A stretch of DNA of 64,000 nucleotides from Roseiarcus sp963829505 (GTDB lineage Bacteria; Pseudomonadota; Alphaproteobacteria; Rhizobiales; Beijerinckiaceae): the NCBI GenBank assembly GCA_963829505.1, contig CAWHIL010000003.1, positions 496,001-560,000 of the forward strand, written 5' to 3'. Shown here in pieces: positions 26,276 through 34,677 of this stretch. Position numbers and translations under genes: made by a program. Each line of letters begins with the position of its first letter. Position 1 is the stretch's first letter. The notes below the pieces were generated by a model. It searched no databases and was not told the DNA's origin. It was given only the letters and a program-made list of their open reading frames with translations.

Positions 26276-26596
26276 TTAAGCGATGGCGTCGAGGCCCTTC
26301 GACCGAACGAGCGTGAGCAACTTGAGGGATGGGCCGCTCGGGCGCTTCACGCCGCGCTCCCAATCGCTGACGAGCTTCGTGCGCACATTGAGATGGCGCG
26401 CCAGGACCGCCTGACTCACGCGCTCGCGCAATCGCAGGGCCTGGATTTCGTCGCCGGAAAGCTGCTCGACCTTTGTGATGCAAAAGGCGTCCAGATCGCG
26501 CATGGTGGCCTTGTCGAGAGCGCCGACGCCATGAAGCGCGGTCGCGGTCTGGTGCAACGCCGCAAGCCGGCTGATCCGGGCGCTAGGCTTGGCCAT
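26276..26596 (-). CDS. XRE/HigA-type antitoxin (pair 2)
   Basis: A 106-residue antitoxin with a Cro/CI helix-turn-helix: SGDEIQALRLRERVSQAVLARHLNVRTKLVSDWERGVKRPSGPSLKLLTLVRSKGLDAI. It shares the end motif (LVRSKGLDAI versus VIRRRGLEAI) and organisation with the antitoxin at 23163-23510. The ATG at 26596 lies within the 3' end of the toxin frame. Since the toxin frame is interrupted, the antitoxin may persist alone. Confidence 0.88.
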   Translation of the reverse strand: MAKPSARISRLAALHQTATALHGVGALDKATMRDLDAFCITKVEQLSGDEIQALRLRERVSQAVLARHLNVRTKLVSDWERGVKRPSGPSLKLLTLVRSKGLDAIA

Positions 26597-26963
26597 GACA
26601 GGTCACCTCCGACAGCTCACGCGAATCGACGAGCGCGGCGACTTGAGCCTCGGTCGCCGCCAGGAACGCGGTTGCGACCCGTCGTCAGAATTCCAGTTCG
26701 TCCGGGCCGATATTGTCGCGTTCGTTCTTGGCGAAGCCGTAGAGGAACGCGGTACGGTTCCCGGCCCTGAACGCCAACAGGGTACGGTAGCCGCCCCGGC
26801 GACCCTTGCCCTCGCGCGCGATCCGCTGCTTGACGAGCCCGCCGCCGAGGTCAGCGTCCACGAGGCCGCGCTGGGCCCGCTCGACAAACTCGCAAAGCCG
26901 CTCGTCACCGATACTCTCGCGACGCGCGAATCGCGCAAACTCCCTGGTTTTGAAGACTCGCAA
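26583..26963 (-). pseudogene. RelE/HigB-type toxin (pair 2), cut short by an in-frame TGA
   Basis: The open part (26685-26963) encodes 92 residues: MRVFKTREFARFARRESIG, LVDADLGGGLVKQRIAREGKGRRGGYRTLL and FLYGFAKNERDNIGPDELEF. The paralogue at 22798 continues for 30 more residues, and here the same frame after the TGA at 26685-26687 does continue in alignment (RRVATAFLAATEAQVAALVDSRELSEV), ending at a TAG that overlaps the antitoxin start. So a single nonsense codon truncates the toxin. It could be inactivating, or a sequence error next to the GAATTC at 26688-26693. Confidence 0.75.
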
Positions 26964-27030
26964 TCCGCCCCCTCATCTATCCCACCCAGGGGGATATTTC
27001 AAGTGCTGCGCGCCGCAAGGCTCGACGCAC

Positions 27031-27100
27031 GTTCCTTCGTGATCTTCGTGTCTTGGTGGTGAATCTTTCACCACAAAGAGCACGAAGGACACGAAGGTCA
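27031..27100. repeat. Inverted repeat of the CACCACAAAG/CACGAAGG family
   Basis: TTCCTTCGTG..TCTTGGTGGTGAA is mirrored by TTCACCACAAAGAGCACGAAGGACACGAAGG, with arms of about 30 bases and almost no loop. It is the same family as 20784-20845. It ends on the stop codon of the aconitase X gene and may terminate its transcription. Confidence 0.75.
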
Positions 27101-29008
27101 CCCCAGCCACCACGGCATCCGCGGCGCCGCCCGGCCGGTCGTGGCGGCGGCGACGCAGTCGGCGAGCGCGCCGAAGCGCACCGTGCGGCCGCTCAGACCC
27201 GGGCCGTAATGGGCGTACTTGCCGGAATTCGTCAGGACGACGCGCGCTGCGACCGGGAACACCGGCTCCGAGATCGAGCACCAGCAGAGGTCCGGCAGGA
27301 CGCTAACGGCCGCCGCCTCGAGGCGCGCCAGAACCCCCTCGCGCCGCGCCGACGCGAGGACATCCCGCCCGGCTGTCACCATGACCGCGGTCGCCGCGCT
27401 GCGCGGCCCCCCGTCGAGCGCGTCGGCCAGCGCGCGCATTTCGCTCAGCGAGGCGTGCGGACTGCCGATGGCGACGAGGTCGATCGCCTCGGGCCCGCCG
27501 TTCAGCGACGCCCACGCCCGCGCCATGTCGGCGCGCCCGATCGCGGCGCGGTCGGCGCCGGGCGCGGCGGCTCCGTCCGCCTCGGGCGTCACACCCTCGA
27601 TGTGCAGCATCGGCGCGGCCGAGGTCGTCCCGAAGGCGGCGCAAAGCGCCTTGAGGTCGTCGCGCGGCGGCGACGCGCCATGAAGCCCGCGGAGGAGGGG
27701 GATGCGGTCGGGCGAAGCGAGGCCCGCGAGGTAGCCGATGAGCGGCCAGAACGAATCGTCCGCGCCGTCCGGCCGCTCGACCTCGATGATCCGCCGCGCC
27801 TTGCGGTTGGCGTCGAGGATGACGCCGGCGGCGGGCGCGCGGCCGGTGACGGCGACGCAGAGGTCGAGGAAGTCCGGCAGCTTCGCCGTCCGTGCGCCGA
27901 TCACCGAATTGGCGAAGACGACCGCGTTCGATTCGCCCCAGCCGACGATCTCGCCGAATTTGGGCGCGCCGTCGAGGAGATAGGGGGCGCAGGTGAAGGT
28001 CGGCTCCGCCCCCATCCGCACATAGGCGTCGGCGAGCCGCGAAGCGGGGCCGCCGAACGCCGCCGGCACGCCTTGCGCCTCCCAGCGGCGGCGGTCGACG
28101 GAGATGGCGTTGGTGGTCGTCGGCGCGCGGACGGTGGCGCCCATGTCCGCCATCCGCTCGGCGAAGGTGAGATTGGCCGGGCAGGCGTAGATGCAGCCGT
28201 CGATGTGGACCCGCGTCACGTCGATCAGCGCCCGCGCTCCCTGCTCGCGGGCGAAGGCGGTCAGGATGCGCATGGCCTCGCGCGCGGCGGGCCCCTGCGC
28301 CCCGTCGAGCATGGCGCGGTCGCCCTCGCTGAGATCGAGCGGCCCGCTGGCGGGCGGCGCGACAGCGATCGCGACGCCGTCCGCCCCGATAATTACGCCT
28401 GCAGCTCCCAGGGACGGGTCGTTCCGAATACCGACCTCGTCCTGAGGAGCCTGCGATCCCCGGACTGTGATCCGGGGAGGCGTCTCGAAGGACGTTTCCC
28501 CGGACACAACGTCCTTCGAGACGCGTCGCCCGCGGCGCCGCTCCTCAGGACGAGGACGGTGCAATCGCCCTCCACCCCCGCCCTCGATCCGCGCGGACCG
28601 CTGTCCGGCAAGCGCAACGAACGCCGCCGCTTCGAGGCGCATGACCGGGATCGCCACGCCGAACATTTCGGCCGCGACCAGCGCGCCGAGAGTCAGCACT
28701 TCCTCGTCCTCGCGGAAGATGAGCGCCGCGGGCGCGCGGCCTTCGAGCGCAAGGTCGAGCAGGACGCCCGAGCCCGAGCACGACCCGCGGCTTGTCGGCA
28801 ACATGAGGATGGCCCCGGCCAGCGCCAAGCCGGCGAGCGGGTGGCGCGCATCGATGACCCGGCCCGTCGCCGGATCGACCCCGCCCCAGAAGCTCAACCC
28901 CTCGTCCGCCGCGACGATTGCGCCGCGAGCGTCGCCGGGGATGATGAACCGGGCGGGGGGAGGAGGGTCGTCAGCCAATGCAAGGACCGGGTTCGAGGTA
29001 GCGGCCAT
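27098..29008 (-). CDS. Aconitase X, fused swivel and catalytic domains (hydroxyproline dehydratase-like)
   Basis: A 636-residue protein of the AcnX family, whose bacterial members dehydrate cis-3-hydroxy-L-proline. The N-terminal third is the DUF126 swivel domain (ARFIIPGDARGAIVAADEGLSFWGGVDPATG, LPTSRGSCSGSGVLLDLAL). The C-terminal part is the DUF521 domain (HIDGCIYACPANLTFAERMADMGATV, PTTTNAISVDRR, NSVIGARTAKLPDFLDLCVAVTG), with cysteines likely to hold an iron-sulfur cluster. Between them sits a stretch rich in Arg and Ser, encoded by a palindromic repeat (28435-28555) read in frame. The start is uncertain; 29008 is used because the fold begins soon after. Confidence 0.82.
   Translation of the reverse strand: MAATSNPVLALADDPPPPARFIIPGDARGAIVAADEGLSFWGGVDPATGRVIDARHPLAGLALAGAILMLPTSRGSCSGSGVLLDLALEGRAPAALIFREDEEVLTLGALVAAEMFGVAIPVMRLEAAAFVALAGQRSARIEGGGGGRLHRPRPEERRRGRRVSKDVVSGETSFETPPRITVRGSQAPQDEVGIRNDPSLGAAGVIIGADGVAIAVAPPASGPLDLSEGDRAMLDGAQGPAAREAMRILTAFAREQGARALIDVTRVHIDGCIYACPANLTFAERMADMGATVRAPTTTNAISVDRRRWEAQGVPAAFGGPASRLADAYVRMGAEPTFTCAPYLLDGAPKFGEIVGWGESNAVVFANSVIGARTAKLPDFLDLCVAVTGRAPAAGVILDANRKARRIIEVERPDGADDSFWPLIGYLAGLASPDRIPLLRGLHGASPPRDDLKALCAAFGTTSAAPMLHIEGVTPEADGAAAPGADRAAIGRADMARAWASLNGGPEAIDLVAIGSPHASLSEMRALADALDGGPRSAATAVMVTAGRDVLASARREGVLARLEAAAVSVLPDLCWCSISEPVFPVAARVVLTNSGKYAHYGPGLSGRTVRFGALADCVAAATTGRAAPRMPWWLG
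28435..28555. repeat. Palindromic element inside the aconitase X coding region
   Basis: Perfect 16-base ends (CCTCGTCCTGAGGAGC and GCTCCTCAGGACGAGG) enclose two more hairpins: GATCCCCGGA/TCCGGGGA and GCGTCTCGAAGGACGT/ACGTCCTTCGAGACGC. The same building blocks occur between genes at 30730-31250. Here the element is translated as the linker between the two AcnX domains. Confidence 0.85.
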
Positions 29009-29130
29009 TCCGCGCACGCCCGCCGCGCCCGTCAAGCGGATGGGGCGCGCTCCGCTTCTCCGGCGACAGCAGTTGCAAGATCGGTCCAGTTGCAACTCAA
29101 TTGGCCGCGTCACATTCAGCCGGAGGTCCC

Positions 29131-29763
29131 ATGGGCAAGGTGCGCGTCGCAGGTTTCGCAGTTTCGATCGACGGCTTCGGGGCAGGCCCGGAGCAGAGCC
29201 TCGAGCAGCCCATGGGCAAGGGCGGCCGGGACCTGCACAAGTGGTTCTATCCCACCCGGGCGTTTCGGGCGATGCTCGGTCAGGAGGGCGGGACCGACGA
29301 CCGCTTCGCCCGCGCCGCGGTGGAAGGCTTCGGCGCCTTCATTCTCGGCCGCAACATGTTCGGGCCAGTTCGCGGCGAATGGCCGGACGACGCGTGGAGG
29401 GGCTGGTGGGGCGACAATCCGCCCTATCACGCGCCGACCTTCATCCTCACTCGCCACGCGCGGGCGCCGATCGTCATGGAGGGCGGGACGACCTTCCATT
29501 TCGTCACCGACGGGATCGAGGCGGCGCTCGCCCGGGCCAGGGCCGCCGCGGGCGACCTCGACGTGAAGATCGGCGGCGGCGTCTCGACGGTGCGCCAGTA
29601 CCTGCTCGCTGGCGCGATCGACGCGATGCACCTTGCCCAGTCGCCAATCGTTCTGGGGCAGGGCGAATCCCTGTTCGCCGGCGTCGACCTGCCGGGCCTC
29701 GGCTATCGCGTGACCGAGGTCGTCCCGACGCCCCTCGCGACCCACATCGTCCTTGCCCGCTGA
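29131..29763 (+). CDS. RibD C-terminal/dihydrofolate reductase-like protein
   Basis: A 210-residue protein of the DHFR-like family (RibD_C domain), NADPH-binding reductases of unknown substrate common in soil bacteria. The start is VRVAGFAVSIDGFGAG, with FGAFILGRNMFGPV, a VKIGGGVSTVRQYLLAGAIDAMHLAQSPIVLGQGESLF core containing the nucleotide-binding Gly-Gly, and THIVLAR at the end. GGAGG eight bases before the ATG fixes the start. It is divergent from aconitase X across about 120 bases. Confidence 0.85.
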   Translation: MGKVRVAGFAVSIDGFGAGPEQSLEQPMGKGGRDLHKWFYPTRAFRAMLGQEGGTDDRFARAAVEGFGAFILGRNMFGPVRGEWPDDAWRGWWGDNPPYHAPTFILTRHARAPIVMEGGTTFHFVTDGIEAALARARAAAGDLDVKIGGGVSTVRQYLLAGAIDAMHLAQSPIVLGQGESLFAGVDLPGLGYRVTEVVPTPLATHIVLAR

Positions 29764-29921
29764 AGCGTGAAGAATGCGGCGCCGCGGAACGCCCATCCGC
29801 GCGCGCCGAAAGCGCGCCCCTGCGCGCCCGAAATGGGGCGGACTCGTTTAACCCCAACATTGTCTTGCCAATCGGCCCGTGCGCGTTCTACATTTGTTCT
29901 CATCCAAAGGAGAACGCCGCG

Positions 29922-30850
29922 ATGTCCGATTTCACCGAAGCCGCCGCGCCCGGCGAATGCGCCGATACGTCAAAATCATCCGCCTGGTCGTGGGCCGGGC
30001 ACGGCTCGGGCGACGAAGAGGGCGAGGCGGCACTCTCCGGGGCGCGGCCCTCCGGGTCGCCCGAGGGGCGCCGCCCGGGGACGCCCGCGCCGCGCGCCTC
30101 GCCCAATTCAAGCGCGAGCAAGGGATCGTCGACTACCTCAATCGCGGCGTTTCCGTCGCCGAGATCGCCGCGCGGATCGGGGTCGGCGAGAAGCGGATGC
30201 GCGCCATCATCGGGGAGATCCTCGTCCGCCGTCAGCCAGCCCCGCCGCAGGAGTTCGTGGCGATCCAGGTCAGCCGCCTCAACGTGGCGCTGCTCGTCGC
30301 CTTCAGCGCCATGACCGACATGAACCTCAAGGCGGTCGACCGGGTGGTCAGGATCGTGCGCGAGCTCGACCGTTACCATGGCTTCGCCCCCGCACGGCGC
30401 CGCCGCCCCGCGCCGGAGCGCCTCGATGCGCGCGACGAAGCCGCGGATTGGCCCGACGCATCGTTGATCTATCGAATGAGTGTCGCGATGCAAAGTCATG
30501 ATGAAACAGAAGAAACCGAGCAATACCATCCCTTCCATCACCCCCGCGATCCCCGCACTGCGGTCCGGGGAGGGGGTCCAGAAGCCGCGGTCACGCCGCT
30601 GCAGCAACTCTATACAAGCGTTGGTGGAGCTTACGGGCCCGAGCGCGACGACCGCCCGCAGAATCCGCCGCAATCCGTTGAAAACATTGATTCCGCGCCC
30701 GGGTTTTCTGTGGCCGGGTCCGAACTCCCACCCCCTCCATCTGAGGAGCGACGCCGAAGGCGGCGCGTCCCGAAGGACCTGTTCCGAGGGCGTCGAAGGG
30801 ACGATCGCGGACGGCGACCGCCCAAAGCCCGTCGCGGCGCCGCCCGTTGA
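29922..30850 (+). CDS. Helix-turn-helix hypothetical protein, frame-interrupted and extended into repeats
   Basis: A strong ribosome-binding site (AAAGGAG) precedes ATG 29922, giving MSDFTEAAAPGECADTSKSSAWSW, but the conserved-looking core is in another frame from about 30080: RLAQFKREQGIVDYLNRGVSVAEIAARIGVGEKRMRAIIGEIL, an HTH of the invertase/sigma type, then FVAIQVSRLNVALLVAFSAMTDMNLKAVDRVVRIVRELDRYHG. A one-base shift somewhere in 29990-30090 must join them; no GANTC lies there, unlike the other breaks. The core ends near 30425 and the frame then runs through repeats to a stop at 30850, which may not be the natural end. I recognise similar small proteins in Rhizobiales, but no function. 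Confidence 0.5.
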
Positions 30851-31400
30851 CCGGCTTCTCTGCCCGTCCTTCGAGACGCCGCCGGAGGCGGCGCCTCATG
30901 ACGAGGGCGGGCGGGCCAGCGGGCGCGACATTCGCCCGAAAAATCCGCCGCAAGTCCCTGAAAATATGGAATCAGCGCCCGCGTTTTCTGTGGCCGGGTC
31001 GGACCTCCACCCCGACCTCCACCCCCTCGTCCTGAGGAGCAACGCCGAAGGCGGCGCGTCCCGAAGGACGTGCTCCGAGGGCGTCGAAGAGACGATCGCG
31101 GACCGCGCGCGCCCCGAGCCTGTCAATGGGACGCCCGCGGACCGCGTCCTTTGCCCGTCCTTCGAGACGCCCCCTGCGCGGGCTCCTCAGGACGAGGAGG
31201 CGACGCCCGCTGCGGGGGCTCCTCAGGACGACGGCGTGCGGGCCAGCAGGCGCGACTCTCGCCCGAATAATGTTGTGCAAACTTCTGAGAAGATTGAATC
31301 AGCGCCCGGACTTTGCCGGTCGGCGGCCCCGCCCCCCGCGCCGCCGCCAGGCCCCGCCGCCGCCCGGTTCCGCGGCGTGCGAATGACCGCCAACGGCATC
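30540..31400. repeat. Cluster of tandem composite palindromic repeats
   Basis: Three composite units. Each has a 50-base module starting CGCCCG.A.AATCCGCCGCAA (30652, 30933, 31260) and ending with ..ATC.GCGCCCG, followed in the first two by TTTTCTGTGGCCGGGTC and then a palindromic block (TGAGGAGC..CGCCGAAGGCGGCG..GTCCCGAAGGAC..CGTCCTTCGAGACG..CTCCTCAGGACGAGG). Spacing between modules is 281 and 327 bases. Long open frames across the region translate only the repeats. The 50-base module recurs inverted at 45724-45773 and 45863-45918. Confidence 0.8.
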
Positions 31401-31450
31401 GTTGCGTGCTGACCCTCGTGCGGCGATCCTCAGCCCTCCCGACCGACGCG

Positions 31451-32692
31451 CTAAAGCCTCGGCGCGAACCATGGCGCCACGCCTTCGCGCATGACGAAGC
31501 GGCGCAGCGGGCCGATCCTGCCGAGCGCGGCCAATCCCGCCGCGCGGGCGAAGTCGAGCGGCGCGAAACCGGCAAGCAGCGCCCGGTCGAGGCCGTCGAC
31601 GACCGCGGTGCGGGTCAGGATATCGGCCCGGCGTCCCCGCTCGTAAGGCTCGAGCGAAGGCGTCGCCCCGATGTCATGGCCCCCCGCGCGCGCCTCGACC
31701 GCGGCGCGGACGAGCGCCTCGACGTCGCGCAGGCCGAGATTCAGCCCCTGCGCCCCGATCGGCGGGAAGGCGTGCGCCGCGTCGCCGACCAGCGCCAGCC
31801 TCTGCGCGATCAGCCGCGGCACGACCTGGCGGACCATGGGAAAGACGCCGCGGCGGCCTTCGACGCGCATCGCCCCGAGCATCGACCGGGCCTGCCGCTC
31901 GATCTCCCGGCCGAGATCGCCGTCGTCGAGCGCGGCGCGGCGGGCGGCTTGCGCCTCCGACATCACCCAGACGAGGCTCGACCTGTCGGGCGCTCCTGCG
32001 CGGGGCGGCAGCGGCACGAGGGTGAAGCATCCCTCCCGCGTGTGGAATTCGGTCGAGACGTCGCAATGGGGCAGGCGATGCGACAGGAAAACGGTCAGCG
32101 CGCTCTGCGGATAGCGGTGAGTCCTGACCGAAAGGCCGGCGCTGCGGCGGGCGGGCGAGGCGCGCCCGTCGGCCCCGACGACGAGGCGAGCCGCGACGCT
32201 CAATCCGTCGTCGAGCACGGCCCGGGCCCGCTCGCCGGCGAAATCGTAAGCCGCGACAATCCGGCCGATCCGCTTGACGCCCGGCGTCGCCGCCGCCCGC
32301 GCGGCGAGCGCGTCGGCCATCGCATCGTTCTCGACATTCCAGCCGAACGCGTCGAGCCCGATCTCGGCGGCCTTGAACTCGACCGGCCGCGGCGGAAAGA
32401 GCGAGCCCGTGTCGTCGATCATCCGGAGGCCCCGCATGGGGGCCGCGTCGGGCTCGATCTCGGCCCACAGGCCGAGCGCCCGAAGAATGGCGATCGAGCG
32501 GTCGAGGAGAGCGACCGTGCGTCCCGATGCGGAGCGCTCGTCGGCGCCGCACGCGATGACGTCGAAGCCGGCGCTCGCGAAGGCGATCGCAGCCGTGAGG
32601 CCGGCGAGGCCGGCGCCGGCGACGAGCACGTCGCAGGCGCGGGTCGCGGGGCCATCGGCGGGTCGGGTCATCGAATTCGTTCGCCTGTTCAT
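31451..32692 (-). CDS. UbiH/UbiF/COQ6-type FAD-dependent hydroxylase
   Basis: A 413-residue flavoprotein monooxygenase of the ubiquinone biosynthesis family. The FAD-binding fingerprint is CDVLVAGAGLAGLTAAIAFASAGFDV, the middle motif is RLVVGADGRASPARRSAGL, and the second FAD motif reads RLALVGDAAHAFPPIGAQGLNLGLRDVEAL, the UbiH/COQ6 signature. Which ring position it hydroxylates cannot be told from sequence; in Rhizobiales one member (UbiL) can act at more than one. The start could also be ATG 32671. It is divergent from pcs. Confidence 0.88.
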   Translation of the reverse strand: MNRRTNSMTRPADGPATRACDVLVAGAGLAGLTAAIAFASAGFDVIACGADERSASGRTVALLDRSIAILRALGLWAEIEPDAAPMRGLRMIDDTGSLFPPRPVEFKAAEIGLDAFGWNVENDAMADALAARAAATPGVKRIGRIVAAYDFAGERARAVLDDGLSVAARLVVGADGRASPARRSAGLSVRTHRYPQSALTVFLSHRLPHCDVSTEFHTREGCFTLVPLPPRAGAPDRSSLVWVMSEAQAARRAALDDGDLGREIERQARSMLGAMRVEGRRGVFPMVRQVVPRLIAQRLALVGDAAHAFPPIGAQGLNLGLRDVEALVRAAVEARAGGHDIGATPSLEPYERGRRADILTRTAVVDGLDRALLAGFAPLDFARAAGLAALGRIGPLRRFVMREGVAPWFAPRL

Positions 32693-32814
32693 TTGGCGCC
32701 GCGCGCCGGGGAGACGGCGGCGCCGGACTCTGATAAGCCGGGATGGACGCGGTCAAGCCAGGCTCGAGACTGACGCGTCGTTTTATCCGGTGAGCGAGGC
32801 GCTGCGAAAGTCGC

Positions 32815-33525
32815 ATGTCGGTCGGCAAGCAACCGGTCCCGGCCGCCAGGGCCGCAGGCTTTTCGGTCCACCTCTTCACCGCCTCGGGCGGCGCGGTCGC
32901 GGTGCTTGCCCTCTACGCCGCGATCGAGCGCCACTTCGCGATCTCCTTCGCCTGGCTCGGCCTCGCGCTCTTCATCGACGGGATCGACGGCACGCTGGCG
33001 CGCGCGGCCAAGGTTCACGAGACGGCCGCGACCATCGACGGGGCGGTGCTCGACCTCGTCATCGACTTTCTCACCTATGTCCTCGTTCCAGTGGTCGCGC
33101 TCTGGCGGTCGGACCTCATGCCGACCAGCGTCTCGTTCTGGATCGGCCTTGTGGTGACGATCGCCTCGGCGCTCTACTTCGCCGACACCCGCATGAAGAC
33201 CGACGACCTGTGGTTTCGCGGTTTTCCGGGAGCCTGGAACATCCTGGCGTTCTACCTCTTCCTCATTCGGCCGCCCTGGGTCCTGAGCGCGCTCATTCTC
33301 ATCGTCGCGACGGCGCTGATGTTCGCCCCGATCGTCTTCATCCATCCGCTTCGCGTCACGCGGCTGAGGGCGCTGACGATCGCGCTGACCATCGTCTGGT
33401 TCGCCCTCGCTGCGCTTGCGATCGTCGACGACCTCGCGCCGCCGGCATGGGCGCTCGCGGGGCTTCTCGCGACGGGCGCCTATTTCCTCGCTTTGCCGCT
33501 CCTTCGGCATTCGCCCTTTGCCTAA
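32815..33525 (+). CDS. pcs: Phosphatidylcholine synthase
   Basis: An inner-membrane enzyme joining choline directly to CDP-diacylglycerol, typical of bacteria living with eukaryotes and their relatives. It has 236 residues with about eight hydrophobic helices. The CDP-alcohol phosphotransferase motif is present as DGIDGTLARAAKVHETAATIDGAVLDLVIDFLTY (spaced D..DG..AR..G..LD..D pattern, with A in place of the usual G). The family-specific YFADTRMKTDDLWFRGFPGAWN segment supports Pcs over PgsA or PssA. Confidence 0.92.
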   Translation: MSVGKQPVPAARAAGFSVHLFTASGGAVAVLALYAAIERHFAISFAWLGLALFIDGIDGTLARAAKVHETAATIDGAVLDLVIDFLTYVLVPVVALWRSDLMPTSVSFWIGLVVTIASALYFADTRMKTDDLWFRGFPGAWNILAFYLFLIRPPWVLSALILIVATALMFAPIVFIHPLRVTRLRALTIALTIVWFALAALAIVDDLAPPAWALAGLLATGAYFLALPLLRHSPFA

Positions 33526-33598
33526 CGGCCGCCTTGCCGGCATGCCGCGATCCTTGCTATAGCCCGCGCGCTTCGCAGCGGGCGTCTGTCCGCTGTCG

Positions 33599-33672
33599 GG
33601 CCTCGTGGCGGAGTGGCTACGCAGAGGACTGCAAATCCTTGCACCCCGGTTCGATTCCGGGCGAGGCCTCCA
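33599..33672 (+). tRNA. tRNA-Cys (GCA)
   Basis: A 74-base cloverleaf. Acceptor GGCCTCG pairs with CGAGGCC, the anticodon loop CTGCAAA carries GCA (33631-33633), the T-arm is CCCGG-TTCGATT-CCGGG, and the CCA end is encoded. Confidence 0.95.
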
Positions 33673-33729
33673 ATCGATTTTTCCGGGGCGGCGAACGGCG
33701 GTCGCGCCGAAGGGCTGGGACGAGATCCG

Positions 33730-34401
33730 ATGGCGACGGGTTCTGCGGAATTGGACAATCGCGATCAGCGGCTGCGCATGGTCAATTCGCAGCTTCGCGC
33801 CGGCGACGTCGTCGACCAGCGCGTGCTGGCGGCGTTTCTCGACGTTGCGCGCGAGCCGTTCGTCGCTCAGCCCTTTGTCTCGCTCGCCTATCTCGACCGG
33901 GAGACGCCGGCGCTCGGCGCGAAGTCGCGGCGGCTGATACGGCCGCTGGCGCTGGCGCGGATGCTGCAGGCCGCGGCGGTGAACGCCGGCGACCGGGCGC
34001 TCGACGTCGGCTCGGGTTCGGGCTACGGCGCGGCGCTGCTTGCCGCCATGGGAGCGAATGTCGTCGCGCTCGAGTCGGATCCGGGGGCGGCGGCCGCGGC
34101 GCGCGAGCTTCTCGCCAGCCGGCGGAACGTGACCGTCGTCGAGGGCCCGCTTGTCGCGGGCGCGGCCGGTCTCGGCCCGTTCGACGTCATCGTGATGGAA
34201 GGCGCCTTTCAGACGGAACCGCGCGGCCTCATCGGCCAATTGGCCGACGGCGGCCGCCTCGTCGGGATCGACGCGATTTCCGGCGCTTCGCAGATTGTCC
34301 TGTTCGAGCGCCGGGGCGGCGCGGTCAGCCGCCGGGCGATCTTCCATGTAACCGCCGAAACTCTCGACGGATTCCAACCCGCGGCGCATTTCGCCTTCTA
34401 G
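33730..34401 (+). CDS. Protein-L-isoaspartate O-methyltransferase family protein
   Basis: A 223-residue Pcm-like methyltransferase. The N-terminal RDQRLRMVNSQLRAGDVVDQRVLAAFLDVAREPFV is the characteristic Pcm lead, and the SAM site is RALDVGSGSGYGAALLAAMGANVVALESD. The C-terminal half is short and poorly matched to true Pcm, and several alphaproteobacterial relatives are of uncertain substrate. The start is set at 33730 after the tRNA; the longer in-frame region reads through it. TolC follows in the same direction, an arrangement common in Rhizobiales. Confidence 0.88.
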   Translation: MATGSAELDNRDQRLRMVNSQLRAGDVVDQRVLAAFLDVAREPFVAQPFVSLAYLDRETPALGAKSRRLIRPLALARMLQAAAVNAGDRALDVGSGSGYGAALLAAMGANVVALESDPGAAAAARELLASRRNVTVVEGPLVAGAAGLGPFDVIVMEGAFQTEPRGLIGQLADGGRLVGIDAISGASQIVLFERRGGAVSRRAIFHVTAETLDGFQPAAHFAF

Positions 34402-34677
34402 GATTCCCGGCCGCCGCCCGTCATTCGTTTCATGCCAGCGGCGCGCAAAGTGTCGCATCTTTGCGACGCATGTGGGAAAAAGTAGCGGGAAAGAGGCGGC
34501 TCGCCGATCCTTGTATGGCGCGGCGGGGCGCCAAGGCTAATATGGCCGGCGCCCGGTCGGGAATCGTGCGGCATGGCAGCGCGCTGGGCGCCATGCTAAC
34601 GCCCTTGCGCGAAGTTCATTTTCGTCGCGCAGCGGAATTGTGTTGGCGGCGTCGGCGAGGCGGAGGTGGTTTGAGCA

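Noticed and set aside
26685..26687. TGA in toxin 2 read as selenocysteine
   Set aside because: The toxin family has no selenocysteine members, the paralogue has Val there, and no SECIS-like hairpin was seen directly downstream.
28435..28555. Insertion sequence remnant
   Set aside because: No transposase fragment or target duplication was seen; the element is a nest of palindromes like the intergenic repeats.
30540..31400. CRISPR array
   Set aside because: The repeats are composite, palindromic and spaced by 281 and 327 bases with related spacers; no regular 30-40 base spacing and no cas genes.
30480..31412. A 310-codon open frame on the plus strand
   Set aside because: The translation is made of repeated blocks (EGGASRRTCSEGVE, LCPSFETPP) that follow the palindromic repeats; no conserved domain or ribosome-binding site. 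It is a repeat artefact.
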